Below, piece after piece: positions 17,036 through 24,259 of a stretch of DNA of 46,191 nucleotides. Below the pieces are notes generated by a model. It saw only the letters and a program-made list of their open reading frames with translations. It ran no database searches and had not been told where the DNA came from. Numbering within the stretch: position 1 is the first letter of the stretch; each line of letters begins with the position of its first letter. This DNA is from JAICIG01 sp035532215. GTDB taxonomy: Bacteria > Planctomycetota > Planctomycetia > Pirellulales > JAICIG01. The position numbers and the translations under genes were made by a program. The stretch spans positions 1-46,191 of the forward strand of contig DATKRK010000410.1 of assembly GCA_035532215.1 (NCBI GenBank), read 5' to 3'.

Positions 17036-17395
17036 ATGAAATATATGTTGCTGGTTTACATGCCGGAGCAGGCCATGGACGACGCCGAGCGGCAGCAGTG
17101 CTACACCGACTCGGTGCGGCTGACGCAGGAGCTGGGCGAAAAGGGGCAGTACGTGGCCGCCGCCCCGCTGCATCCCGTGGCGACGGCAACCAGCGTACGC
17201 GTTCGCGAAGGCAAATCGATCGTGACCGACGGCCCTTTCGCCGAAACGCGCGAGCAGCTCGGCGGGTTTTACATCGTCGACGTGAAGGATCTCGACGAGG
17301 CTATCGCCATCGCCGCGCGAATTCCCCCGGCCAGCAAGGGGACCATTGAAATCCGGCCGATCAGGGAGCTTTCGGGCCTGCCGGCCGGCAAGTGA
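17036..17395 (+). CDS. YCII-related DGPF-domain protein
   Basis: The 119-residue product is a small ferredoxin-like-fold protein named for its Asp-Gly-Pro-Phe motif, here Asp65-Phe68 in VTDGPFAETREQLGGFYIVDV. It starts MKYMLLVYMPE as is typical. Translation begins at the ATG at 17036 behind GGAGG (17025-17029 region). Its biochemical role is unknown; related YciI proteins have dehydrochlorinase-like active sites. It is divergent to the ECF42 sigma gene and is its probable main target, and two VOC-fold genes follow on the same strand. Confidence 0.93.
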   Translation: MKYMLLVYMPEQAMDDAERQQCYTDSVRLTQELGEKGQYVAAAPLHPVATATSVRVREGKSIVTDGPFAETREQLGGFYIVDVKDLDEAIAIAARIPPASKGTIEIRPIRELSGLPAGK

Positions 17396-17439
17396 TTGAC
17401 GCACGCACGATTTACGCTCGCAACATGGGATTAGGCAAA

Positions 17440-17919
17440 ATGCTCGTGAAGAAGATCACCCCCTTTTTGTGGTTCGATGGCAATGCCGAAGAGGCCGCGA
17501 ACTTTTACGTCTCTGTTTTCAAGAATTCCAGCGTCGGTCGGGTGAAACGCTACGGCGACGCAGGACCAAGACCGAAGGGAACGGTGATGTCGATCGAGTT
17601 CCAACTCGACGGGCAGGATTTCATCGCGCTCAACGGCGGCCCGCAATTCACGTTTACCCCGGCGGTCTCGTTTTTCGTGAACTGCGAGACTCAAGAGGAA
17701 GTCGACGAACTGTGGGAAAAGCTCTCCGAGGGCGGAAAAACACTCCTCTGCGGCTGGCTGCAAGACAAATACGGCCTGTCGTGGCAGATCGTGCCTGCGA
17801 TTCTCGGCGAATTGCTCGAAGACCAGGATCCCGCGAAATCGAAACGAGTCATGGAGGCGATGCTGCAGATGGTGAAGCTCGACGCGCGGACATTGAAGCA
17901 AGCCTACGACCAACCCTAG
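17440..17919 (+). CDS. PhnB-like VOC-superfamily protein
   Basis: The 159-residue product starts MLVKKITPFLWFDGNAEEAANFY, the usual opening of PhnB/3-demethylubiquinone-methyltransferase-like proteins of the vicinal oxygen chelate superfamily. It continues with GTVMSIEFQLDGQDFIALNGGP, LCGWLQDKYGLSWQIVP and the C-terminal AMLQMVKLDARTLKQAY, all family hallmarks. Despite the family name, these proteins are not proven methyltransferases. Start choice is uncertain: ATG 17440 fits the family, ATG 17425 and GTG 17392 are in frame upstream. It begins 44 bases after the YCII gene and belongs to the same sigma-linked cluster. Confidence 0.9.
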   Translation: MLVKKITPFLWFDGNAEEAANFYVSVFKNSSVGRVKRYGDAGPRPKGTVMSIEFQLDGQDFIALNGGPQFTFTPAVSFFVNCETQEEVDELWEKLSEGGKTLLCGWLQDKYGLSWQIVPAILGELLEDQDPAKSKRVMEAMLQMVKLDARTLKQAYDQP

Positions 17920-17998
17920 CCGCGCGGCGCGCACCGTATTTCCGAATGTCCCGTGCTTCCACTTACCTTTTAATCCCTTCTTTGAGAGGAGCTTTGCA

Positions 17999-18472
17999 AT
18001 GACCAAGCCGATTCCTGCCGGACGCGAAGGACTGATTCCGCACCTGAAGTGCGATCGCTGCGCCGACGCCATCGAGTTCTACAAACAGGCGTTTGGCGCC
18101 GAAGAGGTCAGCCGCCTGCCCGCGCCTGACGGCAAGCGGATCATGCACGCCGAAATTCGCATCGGCGGCCAGCCGGCGTTTCTCGCCGACGACTTCCCCG
18201 AATATTGCGGGGGCAAGGCGTCGTCGCCCAAGGCGCTCGGCGGAACGCCCGTCACCATTCACCGCTACGTCGACGACTGCGACGCCGCCATCGGGAGGGC
18301 CTACAAGGCAGGGGCGACCGTGACGATGCCCGCGCAAGATATGTTCTGGGGAGATCGTTACGGCGTGGTGACCGACCCGTTCGGCCACGTCTGGTCGCTC
18401 GCCACGCATCTGCGCGACGTCTCTCCGGAAGAGATGGCCCGCGCGATGCAGGAAGCGTGCGCGAAACGGTAA
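17999..18472 (+). CDS. VOC-family (glyoxalase/bleomycin-resistance fold) protein
   Basis: The 157-residue product has the paired beta-alpha-beta-beta-beta modules of the VOC fold: LIPHLKCDRCADAIEFYKQAFGAEE, GKRIMHAEIRIGGQPAFLADDF, then YVDDCDAAIGRAYKAGATVTMP and MFWGDRYGVVTDPFGHVWSLAT. The segment GDRxGxxxDPFGHxW is characteristic of PhnB-type VOC proteins. AGGAG precedes the ATG at 17999. It lies 79 bases after the previous VOC gene. Substrate is unknown. With the sigma factor and DGPF protein it forms a four-gene set commonly seen around ECF42 regulators. Confidence 0.92.
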   Translation: MTKPIPAGREGLIPHLKCDRCADAIEFYKQAFGAEEVSRLPAPDGKRIMHAEIRIGGQPAFLADDFPEYCGGKASSPKALGGTPVTIHRYVDDCDAAIGRAYKAGATVTMPAQDMFWGDRYGVVTDPFGHVWSLATHLRDVSPEEMARAMQEACAKR

Positions 18473-18580
18473 TGCAAGATCGCACCCATGCGGCCATTTC
18501 GTTTCCTGGAGCCGCGAGAAACGCGAAACAGCCCGGTCGCAGGCGAATCGGCGTCTACGACCTGGCGTTTCCCTTGCTCC

Positions 18581-18637
18581 GTAGGACGGACTTCCAGTCC
18601 GTCTCTCGCCAGGCGACGGACCGGAGGTCCAACCTAC
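18581..18637. repeat. Inverted repeat of the GTAGGxxGGACxTCCxGTCCGTC type
   Basis: The arm 18581-18603 and the reverse complement of 18615-18637 match at all but a few positions, separated by 11 bases. The arms contain GGAC/GTCC dyads. The rest of the 316-base gap 18473-18788 holds no gene; TTGACA at 18673-18678 is a possible -35 for the downstream operon but no good -10 accompanies it. Confidence 0.75.
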
Positions 18638-18788
18638 GGTTGCTCGCCAATTTCATTTGACCTTCTGCGTTCTTGACATACGCTTCTGGCAAGGCGGCGT
18701 TTCAACTCCTTTCGGGGGCCTTGAAGAACCGCCATTCCCATCGTCCGGTTTGTATCGGTCATTTCCACGTCTGCCGAGAGGTACAATC

Positions 18789-19574
18789 GTGAACGTTGAA
18801 CACACCCGGTGGTTGCTTGCGCTGGCGGTGGCCAGCGGCCTGGCCGCGTCGGCGTCGGCGCAAACCGTTTCTCCCTACCAATCTTCGTTGAGGCCGCTGG
18901 GGCTTTCCCTGGTCGGCAAGACCTATTTGGACGGAACCGACGCGCTTTCGCAAAGCTGCGACGCCAGCAAGGCGAGCTTCTTGCAAACGATCACTTCCAA
19001 GCTTCCGGAACACGTTGCCTTCACCGGGGCGGGCTTGAACCGCTTGGACCCGACGCGGCTGTATTTCAACTTCGCGTATGCACCGAGGGTTTATTACATC
19101 TATGAAGGCGCCTGCTACGACAACGCCTTGGGCGTGACCATCGCCACGGTGTCGGCGCCCACTTCAAAGCCGGCGTCGGGGACGAACTACACCATCTTCC
19201 CGTTCGTTCATTCGAGCATCTCCCCGGTCTGCGCCAGCGGTTCGGGCGTGCGATCCGCGAAGGAGCCGCTTATGGCCGGAGATTTCGTGCAGTTGCCGAC
19301 GGTCGACGCGGGCCAGCAACTCGCGTTTTTCATCATGGCGGAAATGGACCGCAGCGGAACGCCGACCAACGTCTTCTACAACGGCGATTCCACGAACGCC
19401 GACGATTTCCAGCACCTGATCGCTTTCTTCCCGGATAACAGCCAGTACATCATCATCGGGTTCGAAGACATGTACGACGGCGGCGACCAGGACTGCAACG
19501 ACTTGATGTTCGTCGTGGACATCGGCGTCAACAACGCCGCCGCCCTGCGCAACCCCAGCAACATGCCCCGCTGA
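18789..19574 (+). CDS. Secreted DUF4114-domain protein
   Basis: The 261-residue product begins with a clear signal peptide (RWLLALAVASGLAASASAQ, cleavage near residue 22-24). The C-terminal half has the DUF4114 pattern, IIIGFEDMYDGGDQDCNDLMFVVDIG at about 222-247. Its acidic loop GGDxDxND looks suited to calcium binding. Residues about 60-200 are beta-rich with a few Cys. Start is GTG at 18789, behind GAGAGG. It is the first gene of a tight operon with TadE, TadG and TadE genes (gaps of 11, 19 and 10 bases), suggesting a surface or matrix protein that works with the Tad-like components. DUF4114 has no firmly established function. Confidence 0.85.
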   Translation: MNVEHTRWLLALAVASGLAASASAQTVSPYQSSLRPLGLSLVGKTYLDGTDALSQSCDASKASFLQTITSKLPEHVAFTGAGLNRLDPTRLYFNFAYAPRVYYIYEGACYDNALGVTIATVSAPTSKPASGTNYTIFPFVHSSISPVCASGSGVRSAKEPLMAGDFVQLPTVDAGQQLAFFIMAEMDRSGTPTNVFYNGDSTNADDFQHLIAFFPDNSQYIIIGFEDMYDGGDQDCNDLMFVVDIGVNNAAALRNPSNMPR

Positions 19575-19585
19575 GAGCGCACGGG

Positions 19586-20044
19586 ATGAAGCTTCGCAAC
19601 TCACGGTCTGCGAGTTCCCTGCGACGAGGGCCCGCCGCGCGGCGGCGGAAGCGGCTCGGCGCGGCGACGGTCGAGTTGGCGCTGTGCATGCCGGTGTTGC
19701 TGACCGTCGGCCTGGGCATGATCGAAACCTCGAACGTGGTGTTCATCCAGGCGCGGCTGCAATCCGCGGCGTACGAATCGGCGAGGCTGGCCACGCGGCC
19801 GACCACGTCGAACGCGACCGCCGCCACGAGCGAACAGGTTACGATCTATTGCCAGGCGCTGCTGGCCCAATTGGGCGTCAACGGCGCCACGGTTTCCGTG
19901 ACGCCGGGCAGCCTGTCGAACTTGCCCCCGCAGACCTTGGTCACCGTCTCGATCTCGGCGCCCTGGAGCCAGAATACGGCCTCGTCGTTCGTATTGAGCG
20001 AATCGCTGACGCTGACGACGGCGGCGACGCTGATCATCGAATAG
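19586..20044 (+). CDS. TadE-family pseudopilin-like protein
   Basis: The 152-residue product has a basic leader (RRGPAARRRKRLGAATVE) followed by a hydrophobic helix LALCMPVLLTVGLGMIETSNVVF at about 34-56. This is the TadE arrangement, with a Glu soon after the processing region. The remaining beta-rich domain (to residue 152) is short and ends in TAATLIIE. TadE proteins are prepilin-like minor components of tight-adherence systems. It is second in the four-gene operon. No TadA ATPase, TadB/C, secretin or prepilin peptidase is encoded nearby, so the machinery would have to come from elsewhere. Confidence 0.88.
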   Translation: MKLRNSRSASSLRRGPAARRRKRLGAATVELALCMPVLLTVGLGMIETSNVVFIQARLQSAAYESARLATRPTTSNATAATSEQVTIYCQALLAQLGVNGATVSVTPGSLSNLPPQTLVTVSISAPWSQNTASSFVLSESLTLTTAATLIIE

Positions 20045-20063
20045 CACCCCCAGGAAACGCGAA

Positions 20064-21221
20064 ATGAAGAGCAGCCTTTGCAGGATTCGAGCTTCGCGGC
20101 GAGGAGCGATCGCCATCCTCGTCGTCGCCATGATTGCGATGCTGTTGATCCTGGCCGCGTTCGCGATCAACGTCGCTTACATGCAGCTCGTGCGAGAGCA
20201 GTTGCGCGTGGCCTGCGATTCCGCGGCCAAGGCCGCCCTGGTCAATCTGGGCGCCACCCAGGACGAATCGGCGGCGATCGCCTTCGGGCAGTCGGTCGCC
20301 AACCGCAATCTCGTCGCGGGCCAGGCGCCGCAGATCGCCGCCTCGAACATCGTGTTCGGCCACGCCGCCGCCGACAGCAACGGCGTGTACGACTTCACGG
20401 CCGGGCTCAAGCCGCTCAACGCCGCGCAGGTGACGGGCAGCGTAACGCGGCCGCTGTTTCTGCAAACCTTTCTGCCGGTCAGCGACTTTTCGGCATCGAA
20501 AGTCTCGCTGACCACGCGCATCAGCCACGACATTTGTCTGGTGCTCGACCGATCGGCCTCGATGGCGTTCGACTTGAGCAGCGGCGAGTTCAGTTATCCC
20601 GCGGACGTCAGCGCGGGCAAGAACCCGCTGCAGATCTACTTTACGCCCCCCAGTTCCACCGCCAGCCGCTGGCAGGCGCTGACCGTGGCGGTCGACAGTT
20701 TCATTTCGACGCTGCAAGCTCGAAATCTCGACGTCCACGTGGCGTTGGCGACGTATGCCGAGAGCTTTTCGTTCGGCACGTACGGCGCTACGGACGCGTC
20801 GCTCGACATCCCTTTGACTTCGACGTTTTCGCAGATCGTCACGGGCATGAACGCTTGGGGGCAGCAGCCGCTGTTGGGCAACACGAACATCGAAGCCGGG
20901 CTTTCGATGGCCGTGACCGAGTTGACCGGCCCGCGGGCTCGGCCCACGGCCGACCGCACGATCATCCTGCTGACCGACGGCGTGCCGACCACCGGCAACA
21001 CCGATATCGCCTCGTTGACTCTGAACGATCGCCAGAACTCGCAGATCGTGACCCACGTCATTACGTTCGGCGGCGAGGCCTCCTCGGGCTCGTACCAAAC
21101 GATGATGATGAACGCCGCGAGCAACGGCAACGGCCAGTTCTTCAATGCGCCGACCGCGGCGCAACTGCAGCAAGCGTTTCAGACGATTGCCGACGGCCTG
21201 CCCGCCGTGCTGATCAAATAG
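20064..21221 (+). CDS. TadG-like protein with von Willebrand factor A domain
   Basis: The 385-residue product begins RASRRGAIAILVVAMIAMLL, a TadE/G-like N-terminal helix (about 14-36), followed by the conserved AYMQLVREQLRVACDSAAKAAL. A VWA domain spans about 155-385. Its metal-ion-dependent adhesion site is intact: DRSAS (Asp162, Ser164, Ser166), a Thr in NTNIEAGLS near 276, and an Asp in LLTDGVPTTG near 309. The VWA domain implies divalent-metal-dependent protein binding outside the membrane. It is third in the operon, 19 bases after TadE and 10 before the second TadE gene. Start is the ATG at 20064; a same-strand frame 14 bases later is a shadow. Confidence 0.9.
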   Translation: MKSSLCRIRASRRGAIAILVVAMIAMLLILAAFAINVAYMQLVREQLRVACDSAAKAALVNLGATQDESAAIAFGQSVANRNLVAGQAPQIAASNIVFGHAAADSNGVYDFTAGLKPLNAAQVTGSVTRPLFLQTFLPVSDFSASKVSLTTRISHDICLVLDRSASMAFDLSSGEFSYPADVSAGKNPLQIYFTPPSSTASRWQALTVAVDSFISTLQARNLDVHVALATYAESFSFGTYGATDASLDIPLTSTFSQIVTGMNAWGQQPLLGNTNIEAGLSMAVTELTGPRARPTADRTIILLTDGVPTTGNTDIASLTLNDRQNSQIVTHVITFGGEASSGSYQTMMMNAASNGNGQFFNAPTAAQLQQAFQTIADGLPAVLIK

Positions 21222-21231
21222 GTTGCCGAAC

Positions 21232-21828
21232 ATGATCGACGCCAGAAGGCTTCCCGGATATGCCAGACGCCGGCGCGGCGCCGCCGCGGTTGAATTCGCC
21301 GTGTGCGCGCCGGTTCTGTTCATGCTGGTGTTCGCGATCGTCGAGTTTTCTCGCGCCACGCAGCTCCAGCAGTCGGTTCGCCAGGCGGCCTTCGAGGGGG
21401 CTCGGGCCGGGGTCGCTCTCGACGCCTCGACGTCCGACGTCACCGGCGCGGCGGCGGCGAATCTTGCCGCCGTCGGCATCGCCGACCCGACCATCTCGGT
21501 CTCGCCCAGCCCGCTCAGCTACAACAGCCCGACCATCACCGTGACCGTCTCGGCCACGCCCGCCACAAGCGGCTGGCTGCTCCATTTCTTCAACCGCACA
21601 AGCTCGATCACCTCGACGATCACGCTGATTCGAGAAGTGCAAGCGATCTCGGCGCCGGGCAGCTCCGTTGCAGGCGGCGCGTCAAGTGCGAATCCGCCGA
21701 GTTCGGGAAGCAGCGGTTCGAGCGGCAGCAACTCTGGTTCGAGCGGCAGTGGTTCGAGCGGCAGTGGTTCGAGCGGCAGCGGAGGATCCGACGGCTGGGG
21801 CGGTTGGGGCGGCGGTGGCTGGTGGTGA
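21232..21828 (+). CDS. Second TadE-family protein with Ser/Gly/Trp-rich tail
   Basis: The 198-residue product starts with a basic leader (YARRRRGAAAVEFA) and a hydrophobic helix AVCAPVLFMLVFAIVEFSRA (about 24-43), the TadE signature with Glu at the helix start. A beta domain of about 100 residues follows. From about residue 150 the chain becomes a Ser/Gly repeat and ends in GWGGWGGGGWW. The tail is encoded by near-identical 14- to 15-base tandem repeats. Such a flexible, aromatic tail is not usual in TadE and could tether or anchor the protein. The ATG at 21232 starts 10 bases after tadG; an in-frame TTG lies three codons upstream. Confidence 0.88.
   Translation: MIDARRLPGYARRRRGAAAVEFAVCAPVLFMLVFAIVEFSRATQLQQSVRQAAFEGARAGVALDASTSDVTGAAAANLAAVGIADPTISVSPSPLSYNSPTITVTVSATPATSGWLLHFFNRTSSITSTITLIREVQAISAPGSSVAGGASSANPPSSGSSGSSGSNSGSSGSGSSGSGSSGSGGSDGWGGWGGGGWW
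21715..21779 (+). repeat. Tandem 14-15 bp repeat inside the second tadE gene
   Basis: GGTTCGAGCGGCAG recurs at 21715-21728, 21736-21749, 21751-21764 and 21766-21779. Units encode Ser-Gly-Ser-Ser-Gly. The last three are in a regular 15-base period, so replication slippage should change tail length in whole codons without frameshift. Confidence 0.9.
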
Positions 21829-21850
21829 AATCTTTCCGGCTTCGCCGCAG

Positions 21851-22030
21851 TCAGACTTCGAAGCGGACGCGCGCAAAGCAGACGCTCATGCACTCGGGCG
21901 TGCCGGCGTAGTAGGTCAACAGCGCCCTTCGATCCCCGATCGGGCGAATCGCCGGATGGCCGAACGACCACTTGCCCATGTCTTCCCAGTATTGTAGCCC
22001 ACCAGCGCCGGCTGCACGCGTTCCCGAGCC
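21851..22030 (-). pseudogene. 3' remnant of a sialidase/BNR-repeat-like gene
   Basis: On the minus strand a frame ending in TGA at 21853-21851 reads GLQYWEDMGKWSFGHPAI, then RPIGDRRALLTYYAGTPE and MSVCFARVRFEV. The pattern FGHPxxxxxxxxxxLLTYYxGTPxxxSVxxARVR is one I associate with the C-terminus of planctomycete exo-alpha-sialidase-like (BNR/Asp-box) proteins. Upstream of about 22030 the similarity is lost and no start is found, so it is a fragment. The remainder of the gap 21829-22243 holds only a short palindromic repeat. Confidence 0.5.
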
Positions 22031-22145
22031 CTAGAATCATAATCGGCCAACACTCGCTCCCAGCCGCCTCTGCGGCGTCAAAAAAGGCAAACAAATCCCG
22101 CATCCATTCGGACGCCAAGCCCAAATCGTGCGCTGCGGCAGTTCT

Positions 22146-22166
22146 GGTGGGCAGTGCCCACCCTAC
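22146..22166. repeat. Short palindromic GTGGGCxxxGCCCACCCTAC element, copy 1
   Basis: GGTGGGCAGTGCCCACC is a perfect hairpin of 7 bp followed by CTAC. A related copy, GTAGCGTGGGCGCCGCCCAGCCTAC, is at 23299-23323. Elements of this kind are scattered through intergenic DNA of this window. Confidence 0.6.
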
Positions 22167-22243
22167 GAGTCTGCCGTTCGCGATTCCGCGGCTTGACCGC
22201 GCGCTGGGGAGCTGCTAACCGGGCAATGTTGGCCCTGCTGTCT

Positions 22244-22726
22244 TCAGAGCATGCCGGCGATCGTGAAGGGGCGTTTCTCGTTGAGCCGGATCTTCGCGCG
22301 GCGCTCGCCTTCGACGCCGAGGCCGAGCAAGGCCCGCGAGGCGGCGAGGCATTTTTGCACCTGCTCCAGGAATCGCGGATCGCCGCTTTGGCGCTTGATC
22401 GTTTGGCGCGTTTTGGACGGCTCGCCCTCGGCGGCGCCTTGGATCACGGCCGTGTGGCCGGGCCCCTTCGAGCGCTCCCAGGCTTCCCACGCCTCACGCT
22501 GGATCAGGGTCAGCATTTCGAGATGCTCGGACAACGACGCGTCGAAATCGCGCACCGTCGCCGCGCGCCACGCCGCGCGGATCGTCTTCAGATCGTTCGA
22601 CACCGTGGGCTGCGTGACGCCCAGCCGCCCGGCGATCTCGCTCTGACTGTGGCCCTTGAGCGTCCACTCGGCGACTTGCCTCTGACGCTGTTCGATCTGC
22701 AACTTTCGTTGGCGGCTGATGGACAT
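22244..22726 (-). CDS. Helix-turn-helix protein resembling phage terminase small subunits
   Basis: The 160-residue product opens with a charged helix (RQRKLQIEQRQRQVAEWTLKG) leading into a helix-turn-helix, HSQSEIAGRLGVTQPTVSNDLKTI, at about 26-49. The rest is helical, with LEMLTLIQREAWEAWERS and a conserved-looking QSGDPRFLEQVQKCLAASRALLGL near the C-terminus. That layout is shared by small DNA-binding proteins of phages often annotated as terminase small subunit or regulators. No large terminase, portal or other phage gene is nearby, so this is an isolated member or a prophage remnant. The ATG at 22726 is the only good start. Confidence 0.7.
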   Translation of the reverse strand: MSISRQRKLQIEQRQRQVAEWTLKGHSQSEIAGRLGVTQPTVSNDLKTIRAAWRAATVRDFDASLSEHLEMLTLIQREAWEAWERSKGPGHTAVIQGAAEGEPSKTRQTIKRQSGDPRFLEQVQKCLAASRALLGLGVEGERRAKIRLNEKRPFTIAGML

Positions 22727-23367
22727 GGCGTGCGGCCTTTCTTCGTTCGGCGGCCGGCAACGTTAACCGCAAAGCGGCTTGCCCCGTGAGACGAGTCGCA
22801 AAAGCCCGTATCGGCGGCGATGGCGAGCAAGCCGCCGGGGCGATAACGTCGGTTTGCCCGTCGGTCCAGAGCGAACGCGAAGTCGTTCGAAGGCTGGCGC
22901 AGCCGCGTCGAGCGCAGCTTGCCGAATACGCGCGTTTGGCGGCCAAAGAGCCGCGGCGTGAAAGCGAAAAAGCATGATTTATACGCCTTACGAAATGATA
23001 AACCGCCGCGCCGCAAGGAAAGGGCCAAAACCTCGGCCCGCAGGCGAAAACGCCGATGGCGATGATTTATCGAAAGGCGTCGAAAGGGGCGCCAAACGGG
23101 CGCCGATCGGGCATAAAACGACCTGTTTTGCACCGCCGCCGCTATGGCCCCGCGCGGCGCGAACCGCGTGTTTTCTCGCAGAATCTCGCGACGCCGCGCC
23201 GGTTCGCACGCGCGGCGCGTGCGGCGATATAAATAAATCGGCTGGAATATAAATCACCGCCGCCGTAGCAACGCTCACGACCGAGGCGGAAAGTTCGCGT
23301 AGCGTGGGCGCCGCCCAGCCTACGATCTCGCCGTCGCGCATTAACTTGCTGATTGTGCTTAGGGCTT
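22727..23367. other. Intergenic region, no gene recognised
   Basis: About 640 bases separate two minus-strand genes. The segment 22960-23110 is richer in A/T, with several GCC/GGC-flanked short repeats (GGCGAAAACGCC and AAGGCGTCGAAAGGGGCGCC). A palindromic repeat copy lies at 23299-23323. Open frames on both strands here are Arg-rich and not protein-like. It probably contains the promoter of the HTH gene. Confidence 0.5.
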
Positions 23368-23985
23368 TCAAACCCCGACGGCTGCGACAATCAAAAAGAC
23401 GGCGATCCAGCAGAATAGCATGAGCACCGCCGCAGCAACGGCCTTGCCCTCGATGGCGTTCGGCGCCCTTCCCAGGCCGAAAGAGCTTCCCAAGCCGTGC
23501 CAGAGCGAGACGCCGATCGCAGCGGCTACGAGGCCAAAGAAGATCAACTGCCATGTCTGAGCGCTATGCCGCAACAGCTCGTGCGCGTCGTCGGCGTCGT
23601 GAGGACCACCGACGAACAAACCGGCCGCCAAATACGCCCCGTTGGCGACGCTGCAAAACCTGGCGAAGAAGGCCGCGAGAAAGCCAAGGGAAGGCGCCGC
23701 TCGCCGTGCGATCGCCCAGATTGCAACCGGCAGGAGCGAGCCCCACACCGCCCCGCCCCAGGCCACGAACTGCGGATGCGGGTTGGGCGAAACATGAGTT
23801 TGCGAAAAACCGGCCAGAGGCAAATCGACTCCAGCGACGGTTCCGCCGCTGAGCCAGGCGTGCAGCACGTGCCCGAACTCGTGAACGGCCAGCATGCCCA
23901 GCCACGAGCCGCCCAGGGTCGAAACGACGAGCGCAAGCCGCCGGCCGCATTGCCTTGCGTTTCTTCGCTCGCTGACCGCCGACAT
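23368..23985 (-). CDS. M50-like membrane zinc metalloprotease
   Basis: The 205-residue product carries HEFGH at residues 35-39 inside a hydrophobic helix (LGGSWLGMLAVHEFGHVLHAWLSG), the HExxH zinc site of site-2-protease-type membrane peptidases. Four or five further hydrophobic segments follow, for example at about 76-92, 150-165 and 185-205. A glycine-rich GPHDADDAHELL loop with His and Asp near residue 128 could supply the third zinc ligand, where M50 enzymes have an Asp in a late helix. The protein is short and lacks PDZ or CBS domains. Substrate is unknown. It is a single gene; a possible M50-like remnant role in signalling is inference. Confidence 0.75.
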   Translation of the reverse strand: MSAVSERRNARQCGRRLALVVSTLGGSWLGMLAVHEFGHVLHAWLSGGTVAGVDLPLAGFSQTHVSPNPHPQFVAWGGAVWGSLLPVAIWAIARRAAPSLGFLAAFFARFCSVANGAYLAAGLFVGGPHDADDAHELLRHSAQTWQLIFFGLVAAAIGVSLWHGLGSSFGLGRAPNAIEGKAVAAAVLMLFCWIAVFLIVAAVGV

Positions 23986-24145
23986 CGCATCCTGTCCGAA
24001 GCCGCCCCCTCGCGCATTTCTCGACGCCCAAAATCTATTCGCCGCCGCTCCTTCTGATATTCTGCGCTGAGCCGCTACGGGCGAGCAACCAATCGTCCAG
24101 GTATCGCTTCCTCTCGTCCGAACGATTCACAGCAGTGGGCGAAAC

Positions 24146-24206
24146 GTCCGCCGCGACGGACGAGGAAGCGGCGCCAGGCTGGCGCGGCTCCTCGTCCGCG
24201 GCGGAC
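24146..24206. repeat. Long inverted repeat (GACGAGGAAGCGGCGCCA type)
   Basis: The left arm TCCGCCGCGACGGACGAGGA followed by AGCGGCGCCA faces a right arm TGGCGCGGCTCCTCGTCCGC followed by GGCGGA. The pairing is nearly continuous for about 25 bp with a very short loop near 24177. It lies between the M50 gene start and the 3' end of the LEPR protein gene. It could terminate the latter's transcript on the minus strand, but no U-run follows. Confidence 0.75.
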
Positions 24207-24259
24207 ATCGATGGCGCCGCGACCCTGGGGGGCAGGGCCGCGGCGCGGAAAACGCCCGA

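Noticed and set aside
20034..21494. A 486-codon minus-strand frame across tadG
   Set aside because: It is antisense shadow sequence; the plus-strand operon has signal peptides, VWA motifs and tight spacing.
22244..22726. An active prophage around the terminase-like HTH gene
   Set aside because: No other phage genes, attachment repeats or integrase are present within 20 kb.
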